DNA of 64,000 nucleotides from Taklimakanibacter sp050251035 (lineage in GTDB: Bacteria > Pseudomonadota > Alphaproteobacteria > Rhizobiales > Aestuariivirgaceae): NCBI GenBank assembly GCA_050251035.1, contig JBFWNN010000018.1:1-64000 (forward strand), read 5' to 3'. Position 1 is the first letter of the stretch. Each line of letters begins with the position of its first letter. Positions 35,954-44,517 of the stretch are shown one piece after another. The notes under the pieces are model-generated. The model was not told the origin of the DNA. It worked only from the letters and a program-made list of their open reading frames with translations, and did not search any database. The position numbers and the translations under genes were made by a program.

Positions 35954-37261
35954 TTAGCGCAGAGCGATCAGCTCTGCATCATCCGAAAGCAGATAGACCG
36001 TGCCGTTGGCGATGACGGGCGCGATATAGAACGCCTCGGCGATCTTCGTGGTGTTGTAGATTTCGCCGGTCTGGGCGGAGATGCTGGCGAGCTGGCCGTC
36101 GGAGCTGACGGCGAGCAGCCGGCCACCGCCGAGGACCGGTCCGGCCCAGACTTTGCCCGGCAGCTCCTTGCTCCAGCGCACGCCGCCGGTGCGGCGCGAC
36201 AGCGCCATCAGGGTCTTGCCGTTGACGATGACGAAGACATGATCGCCCGCGATCCACGGCGTCTGCGAGCCGGAGAGGTCGCGCGTCCATTGCCGTTCGC
36301 CGCTGTTCAGGGCGAACGCGGCCATGCGGCCGGCATTGGAGATGGCGATGACCTGGTTGCCGTCGATGACGGGGCGCCCCGCGACGCTGCCGATATTGGT
36401 GGCGGTGGCGGTCGGATCGCTCGAGGTCAGGGCGTCGCTCCAGGCCTCGAGGCCGTCGCTCGCGGTAAAGGCGGTGATCTCGCCGGCGGTGGTCGGGATC
36501 ACGACGAAGCCCTGCGCCACGGCCGGGCTCGGGCTCGAGGCTATGGTGGCGCGCCCGCCGGTGCCCTGATATTTCCACAGCTCGCCGCCGTCGCTGGCCC
36601 GGAGCGCGAACACCTCGTTGCTCGAGCCGGTGAAATAGATCGCGCCATTGGCGACCGTGGGCGCGGCGCGCACCGGGGCGCCCAGCTTCTTGCGCCATTG
36701 GATGGCGCCGGTCGAGGCATCGAGCGCCAGCGCCTCGCCGAAGACCGACGTCGCATAGACGCGCTGCCCGTCGGAGGCGAGGCCGCCGCCGAAGGCGCGC
36801 GTGCTCTTGCCTTCGGGGATCAGCGAGACGCGCCAGAGCTGGCCGCCGCCCGAAGTGCGGATCGCCGTCACGTTGCTGCGCGAGTCGAGGACATAGGCAA
36901 CGCCGCCCACGACGATCGGGCTCGCGACGATGCGGCCCTCGCCAGTGGTGCCCTCTCCGGCATTGGCGGCCCAGGCGCGCGACAGCGTGGCGCCGGCCGA
37001 GAGATTGCCGAAGGAATTGGTCGCCTGGCCGCCCGGCTGCGCCCAGCTCGAATTGGTTTCGGCCGTCGGGATGATGATCGGCTCGCTCGACGTCTCGTTC
37101 AGGCTGGCGGACTGGTCATTCGAGGAGAGCACGCTTTCGCGCTTGCCCGGCAGGATCACGTCCTTCTCGCCGGTCACGCCTTCGAGCAGCTTCGATGCCG
37201 AGCCGCAGCCCGTCAGGATGAGAGAGGTCGCCAGGATCGGCCAGAGCCGGTGGATTCGCAT
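35954..37261 (-). CDS. bamB: outer-membrane assembly lipoprotein BamB
   Basis: Lipoprotein of the BAM complex, 435 residues. The lipobox is LILTGC (Cys19). From about residue 85 the protein is an eight-bladed PQQ-type beta propeller; blade motifs include AYVLDSRSNVTAI, LWRVSLIPEG, ALDASTGAIQWRKK, VFALRASDGGELWKY and GVRWSKELPG. Neighbours YfgM-like and der are the same as in many proteobacteria. Confidence 0.93.
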   Translation of the reverse strand: MRIHRLWPILATSLILTGCGSASKLLEGVTGEKDVILPGKRESVLSSNDQSASLNETSSEPIIIPTAETNSSWAQPGGQATNSFGNLSAGATLSRAWAANAGEGTTGEGRIVASPIVVGGVAYVLDSRSNVTAIRTSGGGQLWRVSLIPEGKSTRAFGGGLASDGQRVYATSVFGEALALDASTGAIQWRKKLGAPVRAAPTVANGAIYFTGSSNEVFALRASDGGELWKYQGTGGRATIASSPSPAVAQGFVVIPTTAGEITAFTASDGLEAWSDALTSSDPTATATNIGSVAGRPVIDGNQVIAISNAGRMAAFALNSGERQWTRDLSGSQTPWIAGDHVFVIVNGKTLMALSRRTGGVRWSKELPGKVWAGPVLGGGRLLAVSSDGQLASISAQTGEIYNTTKIAEAFYIAPVIANGTVYLLSDDAELIALR

Positions 37262-37325
37262 GATCGGCGTCGTTCCTTTTCCGCATGAATCTCACCGGCA
37301 AGCCGGGCGGATTCAGGGCCATGTC

Positions 37326-37985
37326 CTACTTTTTCGCACTCAGCAGAGGCGTGATCACTTCCAGCAGCGTCTGCGCGCGCTGGCGCAGTTCCAAGGCTAC
37401 GCCCTGATCGGCTATGATCGCGTTAAGATAACGGTCGGCCATGGCGTAGTCCCCGGTCCGATAGGCGGCGAGCGCGAATATCTCGCGAGCGAGGCCGCGC
37501 CAGGAGCTCTGCTCGTTGTCGAACGCGCCCAGCCGGCTGATGAGCTCGGCCGGCGCCAGCTTGTCGACCAGGGCATAGCCCGCCCGCACCCGCGCCAGGT
37601 CGCGCAAGGCCTGTCCGGCGCCTTGATCATTGGCCAAGGCGTCATAGGCGGCGACCGCCTCGTCCGTCTTGCCCTGACCGTCGAGCGCCTCCGCATTGCG
37701 CAAATTCGCGAGCCTGGCATAGCCGCCATGCTCGATCGCGGCGAATGCCGCCGCAGCGTCGGCGGACTTGCCCTCTTCGAGCATCTTCACCGCCGCGGCG
37801 AAGACCTTCGCGGCCTTTTCCGACTGGCTCACCTGCCAATATTGCCAGCCCTTGAAGCCGGCGACGACGAGCACGACCGCGACCGCCATGGCGGTGAAAT
37901 AGTTGCCGTACTGCTTCCAGATCTTCTTGTAGTGTTCCTGGCGGACTTCCTCGTCCACTTCTCTGAACAGCGATTCATCGCTCAC
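37326..37985 (-). CDS. YfgM-like membrane-anchored TPR protein
   Basis: A 219-residue protein with a cytoplasmic N-terminus starting SDESLFREVDEEVRQEHYKK, one membrane helix (about residues 31-50, TAMAVAVVLVVAGFKGWQYW) and a periplasmic alpha-helical TPR-like domain. This is the layout of YfgM, an ancillary SecYEG/periplasmic chaperone partner. Position immediately upstream of bamB matches E. coli. There are 64 bases between them. Confidence 0.85.
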   Translation of the reverse strand: MSDESLFREVDEEVRQEHYKKIWKQYGNYFTAMAVAVVLVVAGFKGWQYWQVSQSEKAAKVFAAAVKMLEEGKSADAAAAFAAIEHGGYARLANLRNAEALDGQGKTDEAVAAYDALANDQGAGQALRDLARVRAGYALVDKLAPAELISRLGAFDNEQSSWRGLAREIFALAAYRTGDYAMADRYLNAIIADQGVALELRQRAQTLLEVITPLLSAKK

Positions 37986-38065
37986 TGCATTGGCTCCGCG
38001 CTCGGGTTCTTTAAAGCTTTGATGGAGCTGCTAATTTAGCCGAACGGCCAAATCAAGGCAAAACC

Positions 38066-39430
38066 TTACGCAGCCACCTCGAAAGCGGTGATCAGGCCCG
38101 AATCGAGCCTCTCGGCTATGGTGCTCTGGATGCCCCATTTTCCGGGATTGTCGGCCACGAAGCCCAGTTTCGCCCGGGTGCCGGCCGGGATCACCGCCGT
38201 GTCGCGCCAGGGCCGGGGCTGATCCTCGATGACCCGCCAGACATGGCCATGGATATGGAGCGGCTGGTCGAATTTGGTCCGGTTGTCGACGTCGAGGACC
38301 ACGCTCTCCCCCTGGGTGAAGCTTTCCCACGGCTCGGCGGCAAGGCCTGCCGTACCGTTGATCGCCCAGGCCATGCCTTTTTCGAGCAACGCCCTGAGGT
38401 CGAGCTTTTCCCCGTTATAGACAGCCCCGGCCATGCCGCCCTTCTCGCCGCCCTCCAGGGTCAAGGGGACGGTCCGCGCCTTGGCCATGTCAAAGGCGGT
38501 CGAAACGGGATTGGGCGGCAAGGCGAAATTGTCCGGGAGTGCAACCGGAGCGGCAGCGCCGGCGCGGTCGAGATAGGCCGCTTCGATGATGTCCTCGAAC
38601 AGGTTGACGGCGAGGACCAGGCTCTCCTCACCCTCGCCCACCAGGAGGTCGCTGCGCTGTCCGGGCGCCAGGATCAGGCCCTGGGGGCCCAATTGGCGAG
38701 GCGGGACAGGCTGGCCGTCCTCGGCGATGACCAGGGGGTCGGCGCCCTTGAACACGATGGCCATGGTGCGGACATTGGCGGCATTGAGGATGCGCAGCCT
38801 GAGCAAGCCCGCCGGGCCTTTGATAGTCGGGCGATAGGCGCCGTTCACGGTGAACCAGTTGCCGAGGCGGCCCTGCGCGATCGCGTCTTCCAGGTTGCCG
38901 AAGGTTTGGGTGTCGAGCTGCCCGTCGTCGGTCAGCAGCCAGTCGTCGAAAACCAGTGGGATCTCGGCGAACTTTTCGGGAAGCGCCCGCTCCTCGACCA
39001 CCATCAGCGCAGAGAGGCCCATTTCCCGCTGGCGCGAGACGTCGGCGACCGGCGACAGCCAGAATGTCCCCGCATCGGGCGGGGTGAAGACGCAATCGAA
39101 CGCATTGTCCTTGCCGGGCGCCACGCTGATGCTCATGAGCTCGGAGGGGCCGCGCAGGCCGTACCAGTGCAAGGCGACGGGACGGTCGAGCTCGTTGACG
39201 AAGCGCGTCTTGAATGCCTCGCCCTGCCTGGCGTGCAAAACGGGCGGCGGCCAGGCGCCGGACAGGCTCTGCAGCCGCGTCGCCGGCGTGTCCCCTTCCA
39301 TGAGCTGGGCCGATACGGGACGCATGGTGAGGAGCGTGAAGCCGTCTTCGGCGACTTCAGCCGAAAGCCGGCCGGGCATCGCCGCCAATGCCATGCCGCC
39401 GGCCATGAAGGAGCGCCGCGAGAGGATCAT
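38066..39430 (-). CDS. multicopper-oxidase-fold protein with degenerate copper sites, Tat-exported
   Basis: A 454-residue protein with a twin-arginine signal SRRSFMAGG and three cupredoxin domains. Copper motifs compared with true multicopper oxidases: HWHG is HWYG; the second motif, normally WYHSH, is FWLSPVAD; HxHGH is kept as LHIHGH; and the HCHxxxH motif reads QSTIAER, so the type-1 Cys and its His ligands are gone. It may resemble the copper-free division protein SufI/FtsP, or bind a single metal. ATG 39430 is preferred to TTG 39442 because it directly precedes the Tat motif. It lies between panB and the YfgM-like gene. Confidence 0.85.
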   Translation of the reverse strand: MILSRRSFMAGGMALAAMPGRLSAEVAEDGFTLLTMRPVSAQLMEGDTPATRLQSLSGAWPPPVLHARQGEAFKTRFVNELDRPVALHWYGLRGPSELMSISVAPGKDNAFDCVFTPPDAGTFWLSPVADVSRQREMGLSALMVVEERALPEKFAEIPLVFDDWLLTDDGQLDTQTFGNLEDAIAQGRLGNWFTVNGAYRPTIKGPAGLLRLRILNAANVRTMAIVFKGADPLVIAEDGQPVPPRQLGPQGLILAPGQRSDLLVGEGEESLVLAVNLFEDIIEAAYLDRAGAAAPVALPDNFALPPNPVSTAFDMAKARTVPLTLEGGEKGGMAGAVYNGEKLDLRALLEKGMAWAINGTAGLAAEPWESFTQGESVVLDVDNRTKFDQPLHIHGHVWRVIEDQPRPWRDTAVIPAGTRAKLGFVADNPGKWGIQSTIAERLDSGLITAFEVAA

Positions 39431-39516
39431 CGATCGTCCCAATCCGATTCGAGGATGTTATAGCAAGCCGCGGCGACAATGACTGCGGATTGTTTCAATC
39501 CCAAGGCGGGTGGAGT

Positions 39517-40335
39517 CTAGTCCTTGACCTCGTAGGTGTTGGCAGGCGCCGGGAAGCTCCGTGCACGGACTTCCGTCGCATAGGAGCCGATGGCCTTTTC
39601 GATGGCCTTGCCGACCTCGCCGAACTCGCGCACGAATTTCGGCACCCGCGGCGACAGACCGAGCATGTCCTCCATCACGAGGATTTGACCGTCGCATCGG
39701 GCCGAGGCGCCGATGCCGATGGTCGGGATCGGGATCGCTTCAGTGATCTTGGCCGCCAGCGGCTCGGCCAGGGCCTCGAGGACGACGCAGAAGGCGCCGG
39801 CCTCGGCGACGATGCGGGCGTCCTCCTCGATCGCCGCCCACTGGTCGCGGGTGCGGCCTTGCGTCTTGAAGCCGCCGAGGACGTTGATCGACTGCGGCGT
39901 CAGCCCGATATGGGCCATGACCGGAATGCCGCGATCGGTGAGGAAGCGGATGGTCTCGCCCATGCGCCGGCCGCCTTCCAGCTTGATGGCGCCGCACTCG
40001 GTCTCCTTGATGACGCGCGCGGCATTGTGGAAGGCGTGCGCCGGGCTCTCCTCATAGGAGCCGAAGGGCATGTCGACCACGACCAGCGCCCGCTTGGCGC
40101 CGCGCATCACGGCGCGGCCATGCATGATCATGAGATCGAGCGGCACCGGCAGGGTCGATTCGAAGCCGTGCATCACCATGCCGAGGCTGTCGCCGACCAG
40201 GAGGAAATCGACATATTTGTCGGCGATCGCGGCGGTATGGGCGTGATAGGAGGTCAAGGCGACGATCGGATCGCCGCCCTTGCGCTGGGCGATATCGGGG
40301 GCGGAGAGGCGCTTCTGGACGGTGTGCTGTGACAT
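39517..40335 (-). CDS. panB: 3-methyl-2-oxobutanoate hydroxymethyltransferase PanB
   Basis: First step of pantothenate synthesis (ketoisovalerate plus methylene-tetrahydrofolate to ketopantoate). It has 272 residues, the family length. Conserved blocks: IVALTSYHAHTAAIAD (metal and substrate region), LVGDSLGMVMHG, DMPFGSYEES, AIKLEGG, VMAHIGLTPQS, TIGIGASARCDGQILVMEDMLG (shown in part). No panC follows in the window. It is the first visible gene of the minus-strand group panB - copper-free MCO - YfgM - bamB - der - HAD. Confidence 0.96.
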   Translation of the reverse strand: MSQHTVQKRLSAPDIAQRKGGDPIVALTSYHAHTAAIADKYVDFLLVGDSLGMVMHGFESTLPVPLDLMIMHGRAVMRGAKRALVVVDMPFGSYEESPAHAFHNAARVIKETECGAIKLEGGRRMGETIRFLTDRGIPVMAHIGLTPQSINVLGGFKTQGRTRDQWAAIEEDARIVAEAGAFCVVLEALAEPLAAKITEAIPIPTIGIGASARCDGQILVMEDMLGLSPRVPKFVREFGEVGKAIEKAIGSYATEVRARSFPAPANTYEVKD

Positions 40336-40514
40336 GGCGGCAACCTATCGCGGTCACCGGGAGCGGGCAACCCGTTGGTAGGATTGCGGAGCAGCCCTGC
40401 ATGGGGGACAATCCCAGGCCGCGCGTACGTCAAGATATCGACCCAAGGGACGGCCAGGCACTGGACGCAAGGCCGCTCCATCCCCATTTAAGGGCCATCC
40501 CAACAGGAGCATGG

Positions 40515-40976
40515 ATGATGAAGACCTACCGGAAGAACCCCGAGGCGCTCTCCTGCCTGACCCCCGAGCAGTACCGGGTCACCCAACAGGACGGCACCGA
40601 GCGTCCTTTCGCCAATGAATATTGGGATAACAAGAAACCGGGCCTCTATGTCGATGTGGTCTCGGGCGAGCCGCTGTTCGCCTCCGTCGACAAGTTCGAA
40701 TCGGGCAGCGGCTGGCCGAGCTTCACCAAGCCGATCGATGCCAGCAACATCGTCGAAAACCGCGACGTGAGCCATGGCATGGTGCGCACCGAGGTGCGCT
40801 CGTCGAACGGCGACAGCCATCTCGGCCATGTGTTCCCCGACGGCCCGCGCGAGGCCGGTGGATTGCGCTACTGCATCAACTCGGCGTCGCTGCGCTTCGT
40901 CCCGCTCGCCGAGCTGGAAAAGGAGGGCTACGGGGAGTACGTCAAGCTGTTTGCCAAGGAAGGAGTCCAAGGATGA
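40515..40976 (+). CDS. msrB: peptide-methionine (R)-S-oxide reductase MsrB
   Basis: Reduces methionine-R-sulfoxide. About 153 residues. The catalytic Cys is in LRYCINSASLRF, with the usual GSGWPSF and SHLGHVF motifs. The two CxxC zinc pairs of many MsrBs are absent (DVVSGEPLF stands where the first would be), so this is the zinc-free form. AGGAG at 40505-40509 serves ATG 40515 or 40518. The stop overlaps the next msrA start (ATGA at 40973). Confidence 0.94.
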   Translation: MMKTYRKNPEALSCLTPEQYRVTQQDGTERPFANEYWDNKKPGLYVDVVSGEPLFASVDKFESGSGWPSFTKPIDASNIVENRDVSHGMVRTEVRSSNGDSHLGHVFPDGPREAGGLRYCINSASLRFVPLAELEKEGYGEYVKLFAKEGVQG

Positions 40977-41491
40977 GCGCCAAAACCGAACGCGCCGTGC
41001 TGGCGGGAGGCTGCTTCTGGGGCATGCAGGACCTTCTGCGCCGCTATCCCGGCGTGATCTCCACCCGGGTCGGATATTCCGGCGGCGATGTGAAGAACGC
41101 CACCTATCGCAACCATGGCAGCCATGCCGAAGCGATCGAGATCGTCTTCGATCCCGCCAAAACGGATTTCCGCACGATCCTGGAATTCTTCTTCCAGATC
41201 CACGATCCGACGACGCGCGACCGGCAAGGCAACGACATCGGCGCCAGCTACCGCTCGGCGATCTTCTACACGTCGGACGAGCAGCGCAAGGTGGCCGAGG
41301 ACACGATCGCCGATGTGAACGCCTCAGGGCTGTGGCCCGGCAAGGTGGTCACCGAGCTCGTCCCCGTCGGCGATTTCTGGGAAGCCGAACCGGTGCACCA
41401 GGATTACCTGGAGCGCTATCCGAACGGCTATACCTGCCACTTCGTCCGCCCGAACTGGAAGCTGCCGCGCCGCTCGAACGCCGCCGCCTGA
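40973..41491 (+). CDS. msrA: cytoplasmic peptide-methionine (S)-S-oxide reductase MsrA
   Basis: A 172-residue MsrA without a signal peptide. Catalytic Cys14 is in GGCFWG, with GYSGGDVKNATY, GSHAEAIEI and DIGASYRSAIF. A C-terminal Cys (YTCHFVRPN) could act as the resolving residue, unlike the secreted MsrA at 20402. Coupled to msrB by a 4-base overlap, so both sulfoxide isomers are repaired together in the cytoplasm. Confidence 0.95.
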   Translation: MSAKTERAVLAGGCFWGMQDLLRRYPGVISTRVGYSGGDVKNATYRNHGSHAEAIEIVFDPAKTDFRTILEFFFQIHDPTTRDRQGNDIGASYRSAIFYTSDEQRKVAEDTIADVNASGLWPGKVVTELVPVGDFWEAEPVHQDYLERYPNGYTCHFVRPNWKLPRRSNAAA

Positions 41492-41502
41492 CGGCCTCCA
41501 CG

Positions 41503-42063
41503 CTATAGGGACAGCGTCACCACCGGGACACCGGTGAAGAGCGCGTGCAACTGCGCGACGACGCCGTAGAGCGCCACGCCGAACATGACCGAGATCACGT
41601 CATGGCCCTGGCGTATGACGGTGCTCGGCCGGATGCCGTTGGCCCAGCCCAGCACCAGATGCGCCAGGGCATAGATCAGCATGCCGCCGAACAATATGAG
41701 GCTCGCCGCATCGCCATTGGCGAAAAGATGGCCGAGCGACCAGAAGACGACGGCCCAGGCGAGCGGGAAGCGCAGAAGCTGGCGCCAGCGGCCGCGGAAC
41801 AGGAAAATGCCCAGGCAGAGGAAAGCCAGGAGGACGAGGACGAAGGTCGCGATCCTGCCCCAGCTCGGCGGCTCATAGGCCGGGACGAAGGGCGACATGC
41901 GCCAGCCCAAAATGATGAGCGCCAGGGGGACGAGCGAGATCAGGCCGAAGCCCGGCCCGTAGAATTTGCCGAAGCTCCGGCGCAGGGCCGCATTCGCCTG
42001 GGGCACGGCCAGGGTGAGATGACAGAGGGCGAAGAGGACGACGCCAAGACCCAGCAGGATCAT
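41503..42063 (-). CDS. NnrU family membrane protein, paralogue 2
   Basis: A 186-residue integral membrane protein of the NnrU family, with about five or six helices. Family marks are ALCHLTLAVPQ near the start, the GPGFGLISLVPLALIILGW segment, and SLGHLFANGDAASLILFGGML in the C-terminal half. NnrU takes part in nitric-oxide-related metabolism in denitrifiers; the wider family includes carotenoid-isomerase-like proteins. It overlaps the upstream paralogue by 4 bases. No denitrification gene is nearby. Confidence 0.82.
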   Translation of the reverse strand: MILLGLGVVLFALCHLTLAVPQANAALRRSFGKFYGPGFGLISLVPLALIILGWRMSPFVPAYEPPSWGRIATFVLVLLAFLCLGIFLFRGRWRQLLRFPLAWAVVFWSLGHLFANGDAASLILFGGMLIYALAHLVLGWANGIRPSTVIRQGHDVISVMFGVALYGVVAQLHALFTGVPVVTLSL

Positions 42064-42635
42064 GTGACGATCGGCAGGTTCAGGATGTAGGGATGGAAGC
42101 CGAAGAGGAAGACCAGATAGAGAACGATGCCGACGACGACGGCGATCACGTCGGATCGGAGCCGCGGCTCATGCTGCGGGAGCTTCCCACGCAGCGTCGC
42201 GAGAATGATGTCGAGCACCGCGAGCGCCAGGAACGAGGCGAAGAAGATGACATCCGGCCGCTCGCCATTGGCGAGGAGATGGGCGATGGCCCACAGGCCG
42301 ATGCCGATCGACATCGGATGTTTCAACCACAGCTTCAGATAGCCTTTGCCATGCGAGGCGCCGACGAAGATGAAGGCGAGAAGGACGAGCCCCATCGCGG
42401 CATGGCGCGTCCAGGGTGCGGGCGCATAGAGATAGTCGTCGGGCTCGAGCGCGCCGCGGGTGGTGTAGAAGCCGTAGATCATCAGCCCGAGACCTATGGC
42501 CGAGACCAGTGAAAACAGGCCCTTATAGGGTCCCTCGCCCAGGCGCTCGAGCAGATGGACGCGCGGGTCAGGCAGCAGCATGGCCAGCAGATGGACGCCG
42601 AAGAAGATCACGATGCCGATGAAAATGAGTGTCAT
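42060..42635 (-). CDS. NnrU family membrane protein, paralogue 1
   Basis: A 191-residue membrane protein of the same family: GVHLLAMLLPDPR at the start, GPYKGLFSLVSAIGLGLMIYG, HPMSIGIGLWAIAHLLANGERPDVIFF (shown in part) with the conserved His-Leu-x-Ala-Asn-Gly. It is coupled to paralogue 2 and follows the small 4-Cys secreted protein by 13 bases. The Leu-Ala/Phe-Ala-Asn-Gly motif shared by both copies marks them as tandem duplicates that have diverged strongly. Confidence 0.85.
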   Translation of the reverse strand: MTLIFIGIVIFFGVHLLAMLLPDPRVHLLERLGEGPYKGLFSLVSAIGLGLMIYGFYTTRGALEPDDYLYAPAPWTRHAAMGLVLLAFIFVGASHGKGYLKLWLKHPMSIGIGLWAIAHLLANGERPDVIFFASFLALAVLDIILATLRGKLPQHEPRLRSDVIAVVVGIVLYLVFLFGFHPYILNLPIVT

Positions 42636-42648
42636 GACCGGTGCTTTC

Positions 42649-42996
42649 TCAACGCGGATAATAGCGGCAGTGCCATCCCTTGCTTGTCCAGGCGATCAAT
42701 TGGGTCGTGGTGTCGAACTGCTCGCGGCACAGTTCCCAAGCCTCGGCGCGCGACATCGGCGGGCGGCCCTTCTTGCCCTCGCCGAGACAGATCGCTTTCT
42801 CGCGGTCCCCGCCATTGAGCACCTTGATGGGCAGCCGGCTGAACAGTGTCGAGCAGGCCCAGGCGTTTTCATAGATCTTGTCGCCCCGGGCCGCCGTGGC
42901 TTCGCCTGTGAAGACCATGAGTCCCGCCAGGCCTCCGGCCATGAGCGCGGCAGCGGCAAGAGTTTTTCGGCGCTGATTCTCACAAGAACGATCCAT
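42649..42996 (-). CDS. small secreted 4-Cys protein with C-terminal WxCRYY (paralogue A)
   Basis: About 115 residues from ATG 42996. After a signal peptide (TLAAAALMAGGLAGLMVFTGEATA) the mature part has four Cys. It ends SRAEAWELCREQF ... GWHCRYYPR. The same pattern (4 Cys, R-x-E-x-x-x-x-C-x-x-x-F, then W-x-C-R-Y-Y at the very end) occurs in the gene at 44203-44517, so the two are paralogues flanking the M20 gene. No known family was recognised. Two disulfides in the periplasm are likely. Confidence 0.7.
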   Translation of the reverse strand: MDRSCENQRRKTLAAAALMAGGLAGLMVFTGEATAARGDKIYENAWACSTLFSRLPIKVLNGGDREKAICLGEGKKGRPPMSRAEAWELCREQFDTTTQLIAWTSKGWHCRYYPR

Positions 42997-43035
42997 GGCC
43001 GATACTGCCATCAATCGCAAACCGAATGAAGTGCG

Positions 43036-44196
43036 TCACTTGCTCCGGGTGGTGAAGCTGGCGATGACGGCGCGATATGCCTCGGCCATGCGCAACAGGT
43101 CCGCGACCCGAACCGACTCTTCGTCGGTGTGGAATTGTTTCGGGCTGCCCGGCCCCCACATGACCGTCGCCACGTCCTTGCTGGCCAGATAGCCGGCATC
43201 GAGCGCGCTGAAGGAGATGTAGTAGTCGGTCGCGGGCCGTCCGGCGGCAGCCAAAGCCTGTTCGAGGCGGGTCACGAAGGGGGAGTCGCGCGGGACATGA
43301 GAGCCGAGCATGTAGGGTCCCTTCGTCACGCGTACCGTGAGCGGGGTCGCCGCGGTAAAAGCGGAAGCGATATCCGTGAACACCTGGTCGACATCTTCCG
43401 ACGGCAGCAGGCGGCGGTCGAAGATCATATGCGCCTTGGATTGAATCGTGTGGGTCGCTTCCGGCCAGGTTCGGACCGAGGTGCATGTCAGGCTCGCCGG
43501 TCCCAGCTCCGTTGCGGCATGCCCCTCATCGGCGAAGCGCCGAGTCGCGCTCAGGATGGCGGCGATGCCGTGGGTCACGTCGCACCCCTCCCAAGGGGTG
43601 CTGCTATGCGCGGCCGTGCCTTCGATCACGACATCGATATCGAGCCGGCCGCGATTCCCGAGCGAGACCTTCATGTCCGTGCCGACGGCAAGGATGGCGT
43701 GACGCGGCTTGTCGATGAGCGCCGACAGGGCGCAGGCGACGGCGTCATGCCGGCCGGTCTCGCCGGCGGTGAGCAGGATGAAGGCCGCCCGTGCCGACAA
43801 TTGTGGATCGGCAGCGCCATCGATGAAGGCGGCGAGGGCTGCGGCGAGCGCCGCCTTCTGCTCACTGACGCCCCTGCCCCGCACCGATGCCGCGCCGTCG
43901 ATCGCAACGAGGTCGGCGGCAAAGGGATCGTGCATGGTCGAGCGCGGATGAGTCATGGCATAGGCGATGAGCACCATCTCGATCGGGGCCGCGGACGGGC
44001 CGACGACGGCGATGAGATTGCCCATGGCGTCGAGCCGGCAGGCGATGCCGAAGCTTTCGATCAGGGTGCGAACACAATCGGTCACGAAGCCGCGCACCGC
44101 CGGGTCGTTCTCCATGAGCGCGCTCTGCTCGCTGGGCCAGGCGGCGAAGCGCCTGGTCCAATCGACGATCATTTCGTCGGTGATGCGGAACCGCAC
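43036..44196 (-). CDS. M20-family metallohydrolase, divergent metal site
   Basis: A 386-residue protein with the M20 two-domain layout: a catalytic domain split by a dimerisation lid at about residues 185-290 (beginning RGRLDIDVVIEGTAAHSS, typical of the family). The usual metal motifs are changed: GHxDxVP reads AYAMTHPRST, the bridging Asp region is GRGVSEQK, and DEE is AGET; a C-terminal HTDEESV is present. It may belong to a divergent M20 subgroup with altered metal binding. Six bases separate it from the upstream 4-Cys secreted protein. Likely an amidase or aminoacylase; substrate unknown. Confidence 0.8.
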   Translation of the reverse strand: MRFRITDEMIVDWTRRFAAWPSEQSALMENDPAVRGFVTDCVRTLIESFGIACRLDAMGNLIAVVGPSAAPIEMVLIAYAMTHPRSTMHDPFAADLVAIDGAASVRGRGVSEQKAALAAALAAFIDGAADPQLSARAAFILLTAGETGRHDAVACALSALIDKPRHAILAVGTDMKVSLGNRGRLDIDVVIEGTAAHSSTPWEGCDVTHGIAAILSATRRFADEGHAATELGPASLTCTSVRTWPEATHTIQSKAHMIFDRRLLPSEDVDQVFTDIASAFTAATPLTVRVTKGPYMLGSHVPRDSPFVTRLEQALAAAGRPATDYYISFSALDAGYLASKDVATVMWGPGSPKQFHTDEESVRVADLLRMAEAYRAVIASFTTRSK

Positions 44197-44202
44197 GAGG
44201 TT

Positions 44203-44517
44203 CTAGAACCGGCCGTAATAACGGCACTCCCATTTTCCGCTCGGCTTTTTCCGAACAGTGAGGGTCGTCGCGCTGAACCGCTTCTTGCAATAGTCATAGA
44301 CCTCCTTGCGCGTCGCATTGCGGCCGGGGCCTTCCTGGCAGACGATCTGTCCGTTCTTCTTGATGACGACGCCGGTTACCCCCATGCCGAACTTGGCCCG
44401 GCAGGCGGCCATGGCGCTGCTGCGCGACGGCGTGGCGGCCGCACCCTCCCCCACAGCGAAGAGCGTCACCGTAAAGATCAAAGCAAGCCCTAGGCCCGCT
44501 GTCCTGATAAGCGTCAT
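44203..44517 (-). CDS. small secreted 4-Cys protein with C-terminal WxCRYY (paralogue B)
   Basis: About 104 residues from ATG 44517. A signal peptide (GLGLALIFTVTLFAVGEGAAA) is followed by four Cys and the end TRKEVYDYCKKRF ... KWECRYYGRF, closely paralleling paralogue A at 42649. An in-frame GTG 44547 would add ten residues ahead of the signal and is less likely. First gene of a minus-strand series B - M20 - A - NnrU - NnrU. Function unknown. Confidence 0.7.
   Translation of the reverse strand: MTLIRTAGLGLALIFTVTLFAVGEGAAATPSRSSAMAACRAKFGMGVTGVVIKKNGQIVCQEGPGRNATRKEVYDYCKKRFSATTLTVRKKPSGKWECRYYGRF

Noticed and set aside
34664..37288. An 874-codon plus-strand open frame
   Set aside because: Antisense to der and bamB, with low-complexity Ala/Arg/Gly/Asp composition and no motif.
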